Assembly: GCA_003427395.1 (NCBI GenBank)
Contig: BFEA01001168.1
Span: 104,671 to 136,195 of the forward strand
From: Chara braunii
Lineage: Eukaryota > Streptophyta > Charophyceae > Charales > Characeae
Length of the DNA stretch: 31,525 nt
Direction: 5' to 3'
The position numbers and the translations under genes were made by a program. Each line of letters starts with the position of its first letter. Within the stretch, counting starts at the first letter, position 1. The notes under the pieces are model-generated. The model had not been told where the DNA came from and ran no database searches. It saw only the letters and a list, made by a program, of their open reading frames with translations. Shown here in pieces: positions 19,179-29,021 of the stretch.

Positions 19179-19622
19179 GTGTGGAGGGAGCTGCAGAGCG
19201 CATCCCGCCGTCGCACTCTCAGTGCTTTCTTCCTCCTCTTCTTCCTCTCGAATGGCAGCAAGCTGCTCTGCCGTTGGATGCCTGAAGAAGGCAGGATCAC
19301 AAACCGTTATTGGATAGTAACGGGGACCATCCCCGCCTGCGAAGATCGCGATCGTTTCCGCGCGGCACTTTTCCGAACTCTCACCACCCTCTATCCTGAT
19401 TACCTCGCGTCCCTCCCTCACGCTGGCAACCATTTCCCCCGCTTCCACCGCATCATTCGCTACCAAGCGCTTCCAGAATCTGCAGCCGGGATGGAAAGGT
19501 TCCTGCCCCTGCTACCCCTAAGCCCTCCACCCCGCCATGCCGCCATGCACCGACTCCCTTTTCCCCTCCCAGCGACGGAACGAGAAAGATCCCGTCCTTG
19601 GATCGTCGAGAGCCCAATCTGA
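19179..19622 (+). pseudogene. ORF5: third conserved accessory ORF, N-terminally truncated
   Basis: The open stretch contains, from about 19308, a block matching ORF5 of copy 2 (26685-27314, minus strand): IVTGTIPAC, FRAALFRTL, DYLASLP, HFPRFHRIIRY and GM-x-RFLP. The first ~40 codons here are not homologous and are probably non-coding or remains of ORF4. Compared with copy 2, the N-terminal ~120 residues of ORF5 and the acidic end of ORF4 are missing, pointing to a deletion near 19150-19300. The ORF ends 167 bp before the 3' LTR and is the last gene of the internal region. Function unknown. Conservation is highest in the basic/aromatic HFPRFHRIIRY segment. Confidence 0.65.
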
Positions 19623-19766
19623 GGAACTAGTAGAAGAGCAGAACTGGCACGTTGGATGACGTCCGCACACAATCGAACGGTAAGTGGCATAAAGAGAAGT
19701 GCTCCGCGTGTTGATCGATTAGAGAAATCGACACGTGTCAACAAGCAAGCATGAGCTTGCTAATAT

Positions 19767-19795
19767 TGGAACCCCCTGGGCGTCACATATGTGAC
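19767..19795 (+). other. Internal/3' LTR junction with inverted LTR-end motif
   Basis: TTGGAACCCCCTG is followed by GGCGTCACA, then TA, then the LTR start TGTGAC (19790). GTCACA-TA-TGTGAC is a perfect inverted pair with a 2-nt spacer. The 9-mer GGCGTCACA also ends the 3' LTR (22122-22130). Copy 2 has the same layout with CGCGTCACA at both places. There is no ordinary purine-rich tract directly before the LTR. Confidence 0.55.
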
Positions 19796-20566
19796 AAACC
19801 ACCTTCTGTAACGCGCGAGTTTCTGCGCGGTTGCAACGAGGGGTCCTAAGCTAGGAAGATTGGGCTAATTACGGGAAATCGGGATCGGTGGAAAATTGCA
19901 TTAGTACCCTTGCTTCTTCGACTTTTTCGTCGTTTCTTCGGGGCTGGGTGTGTCCTGGGACGGCCGGTTGAGTGAGTGGTCGGATGGATGTCTGGCGCAT
20001 CGCCATTCGCGCGCGCGAATTAATAAATGTTGACGTCGTTTCTTTCGGTTCGGTTTCGATCTTTTGGGTGCGGACATCGCGCTGGAAATTGATACGCTCT
20101 TTTTAATTTTCTTTTGAAACCTTTTTGAATTTTTGTCGAGCCCCGATGGCTCTCGGAATTTCGGACTTTCCTTCTGGAATTTGTGCCTTTTGCTTTTTCG
20201 CATTAGATAGGAATTTAGGAATTTAGTAATTAGGATTTTCCAGCCGCGCGGCGCTTTTTGTTCACGCGCTTCTTCATGCGGCTGCAACGGTACTTTGATT
20301 AGTGGGCACCCTTAATCGTATGTGTAACTGTAATTTTGGGCGGGCGCCATTGTAACTGTATCTCTCTTCTTGCACTTCGTCTCTCCCCCCCTCCCTTTCT
20401 TTCTTTTGCTGGAATTTTGTAAGCCGCGGCTTGCATGCTCGGATCGATGCGTGGAGAAGGGTTACGTCCCCCACGCCGCGGCCGATCATGCAGAACGCAG
20501 GCGTTCCCTCTCTAATCCTCACTCTAAGTCCTGGTAATTCTGTGTTCTTCGCGCATGCATGCANGC

Positions 20567-20574
20567 TATAAATT
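20567..20574 (+). promoter_or_regulatory. TATA box in 3' LTR
   Basis: TATAAATT at the position equivalent to 10497 in the 5' LTR, flanked by N bases at 20564 and 20576. In this LTR it could drive transcription into the downstream spacer. Confidence 0.5.
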
Positions 20575-21489
20575 TNGGCTGCGTGATTAGTCAGCTCTCT
20601 TAACCCGTTGTTGGAAGCTCGGGGTTGCGCGATCAAGAAGGGTCGGCACACAAGCGAAGTAAGAGGTGAGTAGAGTANGAGTTGGGCGACCCGACAGGCT
20701 GGTGCCGAACGCGCGGGATTGACGTNGGCCACGACGGACTGTGGGCACGGGCGAATCCGACNGGTGCGGGAGGACTAAGCGGGNTGACAACTTCGTGGGT
20801 TGGTGCGTGACGACGGACTGTCCGCATCGGAGAGAGAGGGAGAGGAGGAGAGGGTTGAGGTCGATGGANGTGGATTTGCTGTTTCTTTGTCTCTTCCCCC
20901 TCTTCATNTGTGTACATACATTTTGATTGCNGCTCCGGGCGGTTTGCCCGTTCTTATTTTCGTTTCGGCTTTNTGAGATTNGGGCTTGGGTTTTNGCTCA
21001 CATTTGTCTTTGCTATGTCCGTCCCGATTGCATTATACATATGATTATCGAATGTATGGTTGTATGAATGTGTAGATGTGTGGACGTTATGCCTGTTTGT
21101 ATATNTTTTTNTTGAGGATCCCTGTCCTTGCCTTTTGTTTGTGTCNAATCTTTGCCCACACCTGATGCAGTTGTAGATGGGATAGGAATATGGCCCCGAT
21201 AGCGATTGTGTCCTCGTTTTTGCTTATCTATGAGGGGTGTGATATGGTTGCATCTTGCATAATCNGAAGCAATTAAANNNCGAACGNCGCGCGAGAACAC
21301 GTGTAAACGCGATCCGAGTCACGCCCTTACACGCATTCCTGTGCGACGACTCGCTCCCCCAGAAAGGAGTCACGGCGGAACCATCATCCCGTACGAGCAC
21401 GCTGAGGCGCCACTGAGTCGGCCTGTCCTACACATGCTCGTGCGCGGTGACGATAACCCGACCCGCACCATCCCACCGGCGATGATACC

Positions 21490-21813
21490 ATGACGCGATC
21501 TTGGGGCTCATACTCGTCCTATGACCCGGACTATTTCACCCCTATAATAAACGAGCTCATAAGGACCCGATACCCTTGTCACACGGAGAATCGGCTATGT
21601 CCGCGGGAATTCCACTATGCCACCACTAGCGACCCTCGGTGCTCCGATTTCCCTTCCCCCGACCACACCTACTACTTCACCCACCCAGGATTCGTTGAGA
21701 TCACCACCAGTTTCCCTCCTTTCCGCCTCCTTCTCCCGTATCATCAACTCAGTGTCGTTTCGTGGGCGGCCATAGCCCCCTATTGGCCCGATACATTTTG
21801 CGTGAACTGCTGA
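21490..21813 (+). CDS. ORF0, second copy in the 3' LTR
   Basis: Same 107-residue ORF as 11420-11743, with only two residue differences seen (Gln to Arg and Cys to Tyr, around residues 39-43). It is intact because the LTRs are near-identical. It would be expressed only from transcripts starting in the 3' LTR. See the 5' copy for motifs. Confidence 0.55.
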   Translation: MTRSWGSYSSYDPDYFTPIINELIRTRYPCHTENRLCPREFHYATTSDPRCSDFPSPDHTYYFTHPGFVEITTSFPPFRLLLPYHQLSVVSWAAIAPYWPDTFCVNC

Positions 21814-22130
21814 CGCAACGGCGCGCAGAACACTCCATAATTTCGGAGGCCCAACCCAGGTACGCGGCGGCCTGCTCCGCATGGCGGCCCCTAGCGGCCT
21901 AACTTTTCAGGACCACCTCCACCACGGAGGAATTTTCCCGTAACCCGTCGCCCACAGTGTCCCGGCCCCATCGGACCGTGAGTCCCTAGCGCACGCTCGC
22001 CTAATTGCATTCATACCCTTAAGACTCCCCCACTTTCCCCAAAAATCCTTGGCACACCCCTTTTCGCACTTTCAAGCCCATACCCCACTCCGATCAGGAA
22101 GTCGCGCTGGGCGTGAGGTTGGGCGTCACA

Positions 22131-23606
22131 TCTTGGCTGCCAGCATTGACTTTTCTGGTAAGCCACGGGGTTAGCTGTGCAGCTGATTCTATCATTTTCC
22201 AACAGTGCTGCATTGTCATATGTGCCACTAGAGTGGTGCCCAACCGCCATGGATCCAGAACAAGTTTCCTGTCATCCCTGACGGTAGCCAGGGAGCGTCA
22301 TAAGCACCAAATTTCTTTGAAGGCTGAGCTCAACCCAACTTTTTGCACCAGCCATCCGAGATTGCTCTGCGCTTCTAGAGTGAATCTGCTTATTGGACCA
22401 CTCCTTTCCATTGAGACACAGTCGTTTCTGCATTGCCAGATAAACTCTAGCCCACAAACCCGAGAGACCTAACCCACACATCCCCAGCCTCTAGACTTGC
22501 TGAAGAGGAATGTCTCCCAACAAGGTCCATAGCCTATCCCAATTCATTTGGGCACTCCTCATCCTTCAGCAATTGCAGTCTCTTTTTTTGGTTGAATAAT
22601 TTGCAAAATACCCCCATATGCTGAAATGCGCGTGAAAGATGTCGGTAGATTGGAATGCTCTTTTGGGCCAAAATCTGCGTGTTATCCCCCTGTTGGGGCG
22701 GTGTGCAAATTTGCAATCTGGATGTTGCCATTTGGAACTTGGGCTTTGAAAAGTTGGCAAGTACTGGGGCATTTTGCAAAGTTCGATGGTACCCGGTAGG
22801 GGTAAATTGCAAAGATTGGGGGTCCAACCGATGCCAGGGATATTTCACAAAAGATTTCTTTTGTCGGAGGCTAATTCTTGTAAGCCCAACCAATCCAAGT
22901 GTTTGTCAAATGTGGACAGGACAGTCGTTCAGGACTTTTTTTCTCATCATTATTGGTCAGGCGCTGTGTTCTACAGGTTCCTGTGTTGCAAGACACATTC
23001 AGCGGGATCGAGTCCCAGTTGGCTCGATTGAGTGTGTCGGCACTCACTATAATCCCGTGCTTGGAATCCACAATACAAGACTCCAGCACATTCACATCGA
23101 TGGCCGCGTACCCCACGGGGGGAGGGTCACAAGGCTGTGTAGATCTATGGGGGGTTCCACCCATTGAGCATCCTGCTGATTGTGCTCACGACATACACAG
23201 TTGGGGGTGGCGGGGGGGTCGCTGAGCAACTGGGTACTATTGGGAGTCTCCCGGCTTGGAATGCGCCCACTCTTCCCTGAATGTGATGAGGGAGAGCGAT
23301 TAAAGCACTGGCTGCCAGGGTAGGTCCTGCCGATACTTCAGCCTGCACAACCTTTTTGATATGGGACCCCCGTAGTAGACAGTTTGAGTTCAAGCCTCGA
23401 ACGAGGGAAAATGTGGGGTCTCCACCCGACCTGCAGGTGGGCGATACCAGCCAGGGTTCAACCAGTAGTATCAGGACCGAGCTTCTTGAACGGGCTCTCT
23501 CTTAGGTGGCAAGCACCAAGCTTTCCCAGGAAGGGATATCTCTTAGTTGGTAGGCACCAAGCTTGCCCAGAAAGGTACATGAGGTCAATGGGGATTAAAC
23601 CCAACA
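22131..23606. other. Spacer between the two gypsy elements, no gene recognised
   Basis: About 1.5 kb lies between the 3' LTR ends of copies 1 and 2. The frames are short and unconvincing on both strands. A short imperfect tandem is visible at about 23500-23580 (two units around GGCACCAAGCTT / AGCACCAAGCTT followed by CCCAGGAAGG or CCCAGAAAGG). The base composition is more even than in the LTRs. It may be the original insertion target or an older degraded repeat. Confidence 0.5.
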
Positions 23607-23947
23607 TGTGACGCGCAACCTCACGCCCTGTGCTGTCTTCCGTTCGGAGTGTTAGCTGTGCGGAAAAGAGGCCCAGAAAAACTGCAAGATGGGGTGTGCC
23701 AAGGATTTTTGGAAATTGAGTGTGGGGACACAGACAGAACTGAAATCCCCAGTGTTAGTCTGATGGAGCAAGTTGATCGTTTTCGCGCGTCGCGAAATGC
23801 GCGCGCGGGCAAGGTGGGAAGAGAGGGAAAGATCCAAATTCAATCCCAAAAGTATTGTCGTGCCTCCCACCGGGCTACAACCCGTCGTTTAGAACAGAAA
23901 GGCTTGGGCACGCTTCGCGTGTCCCGTTTTCGTATCAAGTCTCGTCG

Positions 23948-24379
23948 TCATTCGCTGGTTAGTTCCGAGTCTGACGTGGAGGGTCTCAGTCGCGTGGCTC
24001 TTTCTTTACGCTCGTCTTCACTCCGCTCACGGTAGTGGAAACCCCTGGACTCGTAGCGCTCAAAACGCTGACATTCGGTGCACAGAGTGCGTGGCCAGTG
24101 GGGTTCTACTGCCGTCCACGGAATGACGATCAACTCGTTAAATGGCAACAATACCGAGTAAGGTGGAAAGTGCGTATCGATAATAACAAACCCGGCTTCT
24201 ACGAACCCAGAACAGCGGTTGGCCGAAGGGAAGTAATATTGCCCGTCGATTTGTGCAACGGCTTCTCGTACGTCCCACTCACATACACGTGTCCTTTCCT
24301 CACTGTAAGGAAAAGGTCGCGTTGGGATGGGAGATATGAGAGACTGGCGCCCAATCGAAGGGTACTTGTCAGTCCACAT
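23948..24379 (-). CDS. ORF0 homologue in the copy 2 LTR
   Basis: This is a 143-residue ORF from an ATG at 24379, about 1.0 kb downstream of the copy 2 TATA box, the same relative place as ORF0 of copy 1. It shares the core (GFVIIDTHFPPY, LLPFNEL, W-x-A, PHWPRTLCTEC) and extends ~35 residues past the C-x2-C as an Arg/Glu/Ser-rich tail that copy 1 lacks. The frame is intact although the flanking LTR sequence has diverged almost beyond recognition. This is the best evidence that ORF0 has been under protein-level selection. No known domain seen. Confidence 0.6.
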   Translation of the reverse strand: MWTDKYPSIGRQSLISPIPTRPFPYSEERTRVCEWDVREAVAQIDGQYYFPSANRCSGFVEAGFVIIDTHFPPYSVLLPFNELIVIPWTAVEPHWPRTLCTECQRFERYESRGFHYRERSEDERKERATRLRPSTSDSELTSE

Positions 24380-25380
24380 GTCAATCAATCACAAAATATC
24401 CTGAGACGTCATTAAGAACAAAAGCGATTCGCTCGTCCCTCAATCAATCTTTTTGACACAAGAGAGAGAGAGAGCAAACACAGATCAGCTTGATCACGCA
24501 TATGGCTACGGGTCCGATCAGTTCAACACAACGTTGGTCCCTGGGCGCCTTGTTTCTCAGGGCCGCCTCGTGGCTCGACTGCTGATGTCGTGCAGCATAA
24601 GGCAGATGGCATGCGCAGTGCAAATAGAGCTACAGATCCAAACACTCTTGCATTCTCGAACAAAATCCCGACAACAATCGTCTAATCAACAAAAGAGTCA
24701 CACATTCCATACATGCATTCACTGTGGAAGGTGCGAAAATGAGACATGCATAGGAAAAAAATGGATCGCATTACTTAGTACACACGCATCCACCGTTCAC
24801 AAGACAAGAAGACAGGGTCCTTGCGTAGGAGGATTACCCAGGAAACTAATGGAAGAGTTCCGGAAGAATTTCTTTCACACAGAATGCCGACTCCTTTTCA
24901 TTCAAGAGCGGGACAATCATTCAGACGCATCATCATTCGAGAGGAGAGAGAGAGAGGGAGAGAGAGAGAGAGTCAAAATAGAAGACGACAAGGTCCGAAA
25001 AGAGAAAAGTTTGGCGTCGCCGCCTTACACTCACGCCAAGGATAACAATCCGCAACAAAGGCGCATTCGCCATTAATTCCACTATGGCCCCAGTCAATCA
25101 CTCACTCAACTCCAATCATCGAACCTCATACCCGCACCGATGATCCCGACCGTCGCGTGCTAACTCCCACCACTGCGATCGTCACGCCGCTGTCGTAAAC
25201 TCGACACGGTTCGCCCGGATCCCACAGTCCGTCGTGGCGATCAAGCGTGCAACCGGCCAGCCTATCGCCAGCCCGACAAGACTTTTCGACTCGCATCAAT
25301 CCACTCTGCCTAGCCACTGCTTCCCGGAAGCTGGCTTAGGAGTCGAGAACGTAAGAGAGATTTGCGGACGCGATTGCGGG

Positions 25381-25387
25381 TTTTATA
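25381..25387 (-). promoter_or_regulatory. TATA box in copy 2 LTR
   Basis: TATAAAA on the minus strand, in the context CTATAAAACCCG, about 0.9 kb from the LTR start. Copy 1 has its TATA box about 0.82 kb in. Transcription would run toward ORF0 at 24379. Confidence 0.55.
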
Positions 25388-26274
25388 GTTGCGACAGGGG
25401 AGATAGAAGGGGGAGAAGGCGACAGGAAAGCTGAGGTGTAAGAGGAGAAGCAGGAGGAGAAGACTTTGAGAAGAGTGCTCTACGAACGCCATGCTGATCC
25501 CTCGGAACTCAAGGTTCAACCAATCAGATTCGTCGCGCGATAGGAAGGTCCTATCGATCCACGCACCTGATTGGCGAGCGGGAGTTATTGGGGGATCGAC
25601 TGGGCGTCGTACGCCAGATGTAGAAGGTGAGAAGAGAAAAGGCGCGAGAGGTGGTGCAAGACGGGTCCAAGATTCAGATGATCAAGAAAGGGAAATGGGC
25701 GCGCGAAAGCAAGGCGGGAGAGAGAGAGAGGGAGAAGGAAAAACAGTTATGGGGAGAGAGAAAAAAAAGGGAGAAGGGAAGGGAGGCGCGGGAGGGCGCG
25801 ATGCGGGGGACAGAGAGGAGGAAGCTTTTGCATGCAGGGCGCTGTCAACAAAAAAAAGAAAAAGGTACCAAAACAGTAACAGCTTGCTTCTATCCTAATT
25901 CGAAATTGAAGTCACCATATCCGCGCGCGAAAAGAAAATCCTACATCTATTCGTATTCACGCAAAATTCTGAGAGTTTTCCCCGACGCGCCCAAAAACAT
26001 TCACACACCCAAAAAGGACACGTCGAAGTTCCGCTTATCCCGGAATTCCCAACTACCGAGCCCAATTCCCAGTGCGCTCGCTAAGGCGCACGTAAATTCC
26101 TATGTATTTCCCGACTTTGCAAGAAGAAAAACAGAACTCAACAGTTAAAAAAAACTCTCAAAAAGGAAAATGCGGCACCCGAAAGCAAGAACTCAAAACG
26201 GGGTTTTCCTGGGGTTGGTATGATACAAGCAAAAGAAAGGGTACAAAAGATGGCACGGGGTCGGGAAGTGGTTC

Positions 26275-26305
26275 GTCACATGTGTGACGCGCAGGGGGTT
26301 CCAAA
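26275..26305 (-). other. Internal/3' LTR junction motif of copy 2
   Basis: The minus strand reads TTTTGGAACCCCCTG, then CGCGTCACA, a CA spacer, and TGTGAC at the LTR start. This is the same plan as at 19767-19795 in copy 1. The 9-mer equals the end of this LTR at 23607-23615. Confidence 0.55.
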
Positions 26306-26684
26306 ATTATGCGATCTCCTGATTGCATGTCATGGTGAAAAAGAAGAGGGGAGAACAGAGTGATGCATGAGGAACCAGGCGTATCAACAGAGCAGAAAGA
26401 AGTACAAGGAACGATAACTGGGTTGCGGATGAGATGGCGACAACATTCGTGACAAGATCTCTGTAGCCCTGTCATATGCAACCCTCTGCCTCGTGGAGAT
26501 CGTCCAGGTGACGCCATCATGGTCCACCTGATCTCCGTGTGCTCTGCACCTTTGCTCGTTGCCGTCTGTCGAATCAGCGCGTAGGTTGACGTCATCGTTG
26601 ATGGTGTGATCTTCGCGAAGCTTACCGATTCGTGCCGATGAAGGGAGGAGAGAAAAAAAAGGGGGGGGTTCAAGTGAATGGGAT

Positions 26685-27314
26685 CTACCGCCTAGTTGGA
26701 ATAGGCCAGTAGAGGCGGCACATGCCAGGGATCTCGCGGGTATGATGGGGGGGGAGTGGGGGTAGGAAGCGATTCATCCCTTCCATCGTCACCGGGAGCT
26801 CCTCATATCGGATGATTCGGTGGAAGCGGGGGAAATGATCGCCACTGTTGGGGAGGGAGGCGAGGTAGTCGCGATAGAAGGAGGAGAGGGTACGGAAAAG
26901 CGCCGCTCGAAAGATCTCGAAGTGGCGGCAAGCGGGGATTGTCCCCGTGACGATGCAGTATACTTCTACCACGTTGCATTGCTCCCATGCAGCACTGAAT
27001 AGCAGGAGATGCCAGCAGAACGCGGGAGCAGCGGACTGAAGGGAGGCGTGGGGGTGGACGGTGGCGAGTAGACGGGTAGAGTAGAAGTCGCGGAAGAGAT
27101 GGGGATGGAAAGGATGGGAAGGGAAGGTGACGGGGGTACGGATCTGCTCGAGGGTGAGAAAATCAAGGGGTCGGCGGGGCAGCATCCGAGGTCGAAGGCC
27201 TATCGCCCGCATTGGTACGTGGGCGAATTGGGGGACGGGTGGGGCTGGAGGAGGAGGGGGATCGGCGCCGTCTCCGTCGCGCGGTACTTGAGGTGGCGGT
27301 GGCAGGGTCGCCAT
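26685..27314 (-). CDS. ORF5 of gypsy copy 2
   Basis: I place the start at the ATG at 27314 (MATLPPPPQVP), giving 209 residues. The frame stays open upstream to 27527, but that stretch is an Arg/Lys-rich shadow of the acidic ORF4 frame. The N-terminus is a Pro-rich linker, then a region with RPLDFLTLEQIRTPVTFPSHPF and a FRDFYSTRLL segment. The C-terminal half (from about 26950) is the block conserved with copy 1: IVTGTIPAC, FRAALFRTL, DYLASLP, GDHFPRFHRIIRY and RFLPPLPPH. It is the last gene before the 3' LTR. It is intact and the better template for this family. The fold is unknown to me; no membrane span or zinc motif is clear. Confidence 0.65.
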   Translation of the reverse strand: MATLPPPPQVPRDGDGADPPPPPAPPVPQFAHVPMRAIGLRPRMLPRRPLDFLTLEQIRTPVTFPSHPFHPHLFRDFYSTRLLATVHPHASLQSAAPAFCWHLLLFSAAWEQCNVVEVYCIVTGTIPACRHFEIFRAALFRTLSSFYRDYLASLPNSGDHFPRFHRIIRYEELPVTMEGMNRFLPPLPPHHTREIPGMCRLYWPIPTRR

Positions 27315-27474
27315 CTTCGGGCCTTGGCGGCTCTGGATCCCTGGTCGGATCGCTACCGATGCGCAGGCTAGCCTCGCTAGCGAACTCCAGCTGGCGCTTT
27401 CCGGAGGCAATCTCTTCCCGCTTTCGCGCCGCTTCCGGATCTTCCGCCTCCGTTGCCGTACGCGTCGCTTCCTC

Positions 27475-28197
27475 CTACGGGGCTTCCCACTCGGACCCGG
27501 TTCCTTCTTCTTCCTCTTCCTCCTCACTCAGCTCGCCCTCGCTATGTTCACTATAGCTTCCCTCCTCTGATGTCTCCTCGTCGTCGCCTTCTTCTTCTTC
27601 GTCGTCGTTGTCAATCACCACTTTTTCTGCCCTCGGGTAGAAGGCGTGAGGGATGATCTCGTACGGCTTCAGATACTCCTGTTGCGATGGTAGCGTATCC
27701 TCGTCCCTAGGCTCCTCCAAGCACGAAGTCCATTGAAGGTACAGATCCAAGGATCGCTCGAAAATGTACGGAGCAGGACTGTTGTCGCTCTGAAAGTAGA
27801 TGTCGGGCGAGAGATCGTCCGCCAATTGCACGATCGGTGCGATGAGCTCCTATGCAATCAACTGACGGTGACCCGGTCGTACCGATCCAAAGAGGAATCC
27901 AATAAGATCTCCTTCTGCGTTAGTCCTCCAACCCTGTATGATCAGCAGCTTCGGATTCTCGATCCACGTGGGGTGCTCGATACTGCCCGTCCACTTCACT
28001 TGTACTCGGGTCAGGCAGAAGGACAACTCCTCAAAAGTCTCGCGCCACAGCCGCCAATGTCCAGGATTGATAAGAGGGACCGAAAGAGGTTCGAACGAGA
28101 AGGAGAGAGAAGGGTGGAGATCGGATTGCCAGAAGGTGGGAAAGAGAGAGGGGAGAGCAAAGATAGAGAGAGGGGTGAGAAAATTGGCGTGGTTCAT
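27475..28197 (-). pseudogene. ORF4 of gypsy copy 2
   Basis: The ATG at 28197 overlaps the ORF3 stop as ATGA, exactly as in copy 1. One frame runs to TAG 27475, with an internal TAG at 27850 where copy 1 has Gln, consistent with a C-to-T change. Conserved blocks PTFWQSDLHP, HWRLWRETFEELSFCL, IQGWRTNAEG, FLFGSVRPGH and QLADDL are followed by YLQWTSC and a long Asp/Glu/Ser tail (about 27490-27600). The frame stays protein-like after 27475 for another ~100 codons to a TGA at 27163, so the TAG may also be a mutation. An acidic, disordered tail could bind basic partners such as histones or the capsid, but that is inference. Confidence 0.68.
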
Positions 28198-28676
28198 TGG
28201 GGATGGGGGAAGGGGACGAGGGTTGGGATCGCAACTGGTCGCTCGCGCGGTGATCGGCAAATGCCGTCAAGGTCCGATGCAAAGATCGGGATGATGTTAT
28301 ACCCCTCCCGGGCGAGGACGTGCTGCCACACGTTGGACACTTGCTCCGTCCACTCACGCAGCGAGGCCAAGATCGCGGTATGCCGCACCGGATTAACCGA
28401 GCTGATATCGCCGGCGAATGCCGCCACTGTGGTGACGTGGCTCGTTCTGGGACCCGCTCGCCGATGAACTGCAGTAACCTCCGCGAACACTATCGCGTGA
28501 GGGCTTCCTTCTATCCGAAACGTGGCGGCGGCACAGATACCTTCGTTGCAGAAGAATCGCATCAAACGGCGGAGGTCCGTATTGAGCCGAGGGTGACAAA
28601 CTTGCCGGATCTCTGAGATGTGGCTACGTGGCTGCCATAGCTGTGTGTTGAAAACCCGCTCCGTGATGAAACTCAT
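28194..28676 (-). CDS. ORF3 of gypsy copy 2
   Basis: The intact 160-residue homologue of ORF3. Its ATG (28676) overlaps the integrase TGA (28675-28673) as ATGA, and its own TGA overlaps the ORF4 ATG in the same way. It begins MSFITERVF against MSFLEERAL in copy 1 and ends in VPFPHPQ. The conserved middle includes TDLRRLMRFFCNEG, AAATFRIEG, AEVTAVHRRA and RHTAILASL. Length is nearly equal to copy 1 (159), which argues for a single folded domain under length constraint. There is no cleavable signal or hydrophobic span. Unknown function; expected to be made from the genomic RNA after Pol. Confidence 0.78.
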   Translation of the reverse strand: MSFITERVFNTQLWQPRSHISEIRQVCHPRLNTDLRRLMRFFCNEGICAAATFRIEGSPHAIVFAEVTAVHRRAGPRTSHVTTVAAFAGDISSVNPVRHTAILASLREWTEQVSNVWQHVLAREGYNIIPIFASDLDGICRSPRERPVAIPTLVPFPHPQ

Positions 28677-29021
28677 GGCGAGGTCGGAGAGGAGGACGAG
28701 GGACAAGAGGGAGAAAGAGGAGAGAGGGTTAGATCGTCGTCGTTTTCCTCGCTTTCCGAGGAAGAAGAGGGAGGAAAATCGGAAGGAGGAAGGAGACGGA
28801 GGTAGGAGGTATGTCTGACGATGGGGACGGAGCTATGGCTGGCGCTAGCCTCAGGCGCGATGCGCACCGTGTTAGGGTCGTTGGGTCCGAGTTCGACAAC
28901 GCGAAAACAGCCAGAGAACTTGGGAGCGAGTTTCCGGTCGCGTGCACATTTATGTACCTGCACTAGGTCCCCCAATTTATACTGGTACTGAGGCCCAGCA
29001 TTTCCATTCCGGGCCTCGTAG

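Larger units (their letters stand above)
9681..22130 (+). mobile_element. Ty3/gypsy LTR retrotransposon, copy 1 (near-complete)
   Basis: Two long, nearly identical LTRs (9681-12049 and 19790-22130) enclose Gag, protease, RT-RNase H and integrase in Ty3/gypsy order (RT before integrase), followed by three additional ORFs. The total is about 12.4 kb, large for the group. A primer-binding site follows the 5' LTR. Gag and protease share one frame and RT-RNase H is in a second. PHD-integrase begins in the Gag frame but is displaced after the 16678 N by a duplication scar. In-frame stops at 12339, 13803, 14526, 14793, 17338 and 18585 make this copy defective as assembled. I found no clear target-site duplication. 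It lies tail to tail with a related copy on the other strand. Confidence 0.92.
19790..22130 (+). repeat. 3' LTR of gypsy copy 1
   Basis: Near-identical to 9681-12049, with a second TATA box and a second ORF0, but with many N bases between 20563 and 21290. This suggests that reads from the two LTRs or other copies were collapsed. It ends in GGCGTCACA, the inverse of the TGTGACG start, giving TG...CA termini. The 5' LTR does not show this end. Confidence 0.88.
23607..26280 (-). repeat. 3' LTR of gypsy copy 2
   Basis: On the minus strand it starts TGTGACGAACCAC at 26280, the same first 13 bases as the 5' LTR of copy 1. It ends GGGCGTGAGGTTG then CGCGTCACA at 23607, matching the copy 1 LTR end. 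In between, alignment with copy 1 is poor except for the TATA box and ORF0. GA-rich simple repeats lie at about 24464-24475 and 24945-24971. The other LTR of this copy is outside the window. Confidence 0.78.

Noticed and set aside
18756-19466. 236-codon antisense ORF over ORF4/ORF5 of copy 1, with a counterpart at 27733-28467 over copy 2
   Set aside because: Both are open, but the antisense proteins align poorly between copies while the sense proteins share long conserved blocks, so these are shadows.
18243-19622. Envelope-like genes after integrase
   Set aside because: No signal peptide, transmembrane span or furin-like site in ORF3-ORF5 of either copy.
23395-23470. B-box-like GGTTCAA and AGTTCAAGCC words suggesting a tRNA or SINE
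   Set aside because: No cloverleaf, no matching A box and no A-rich tail could be found.
24453-26148. Plus-strand Lys/Arg/Glu-rich ORFs in the copy 2 LTR
   Set aside because: They arise from GA-rich simple repeats and run against the element; no conserved motif.
27315-27527. Arg/Lys-rich N-terminal extension of ORF5 (RRKRKKKE...)
   Set aside because: It is the alternate frame of the Glu/Asp-rich ORF4 tail; the Met at 27314 is a better start.
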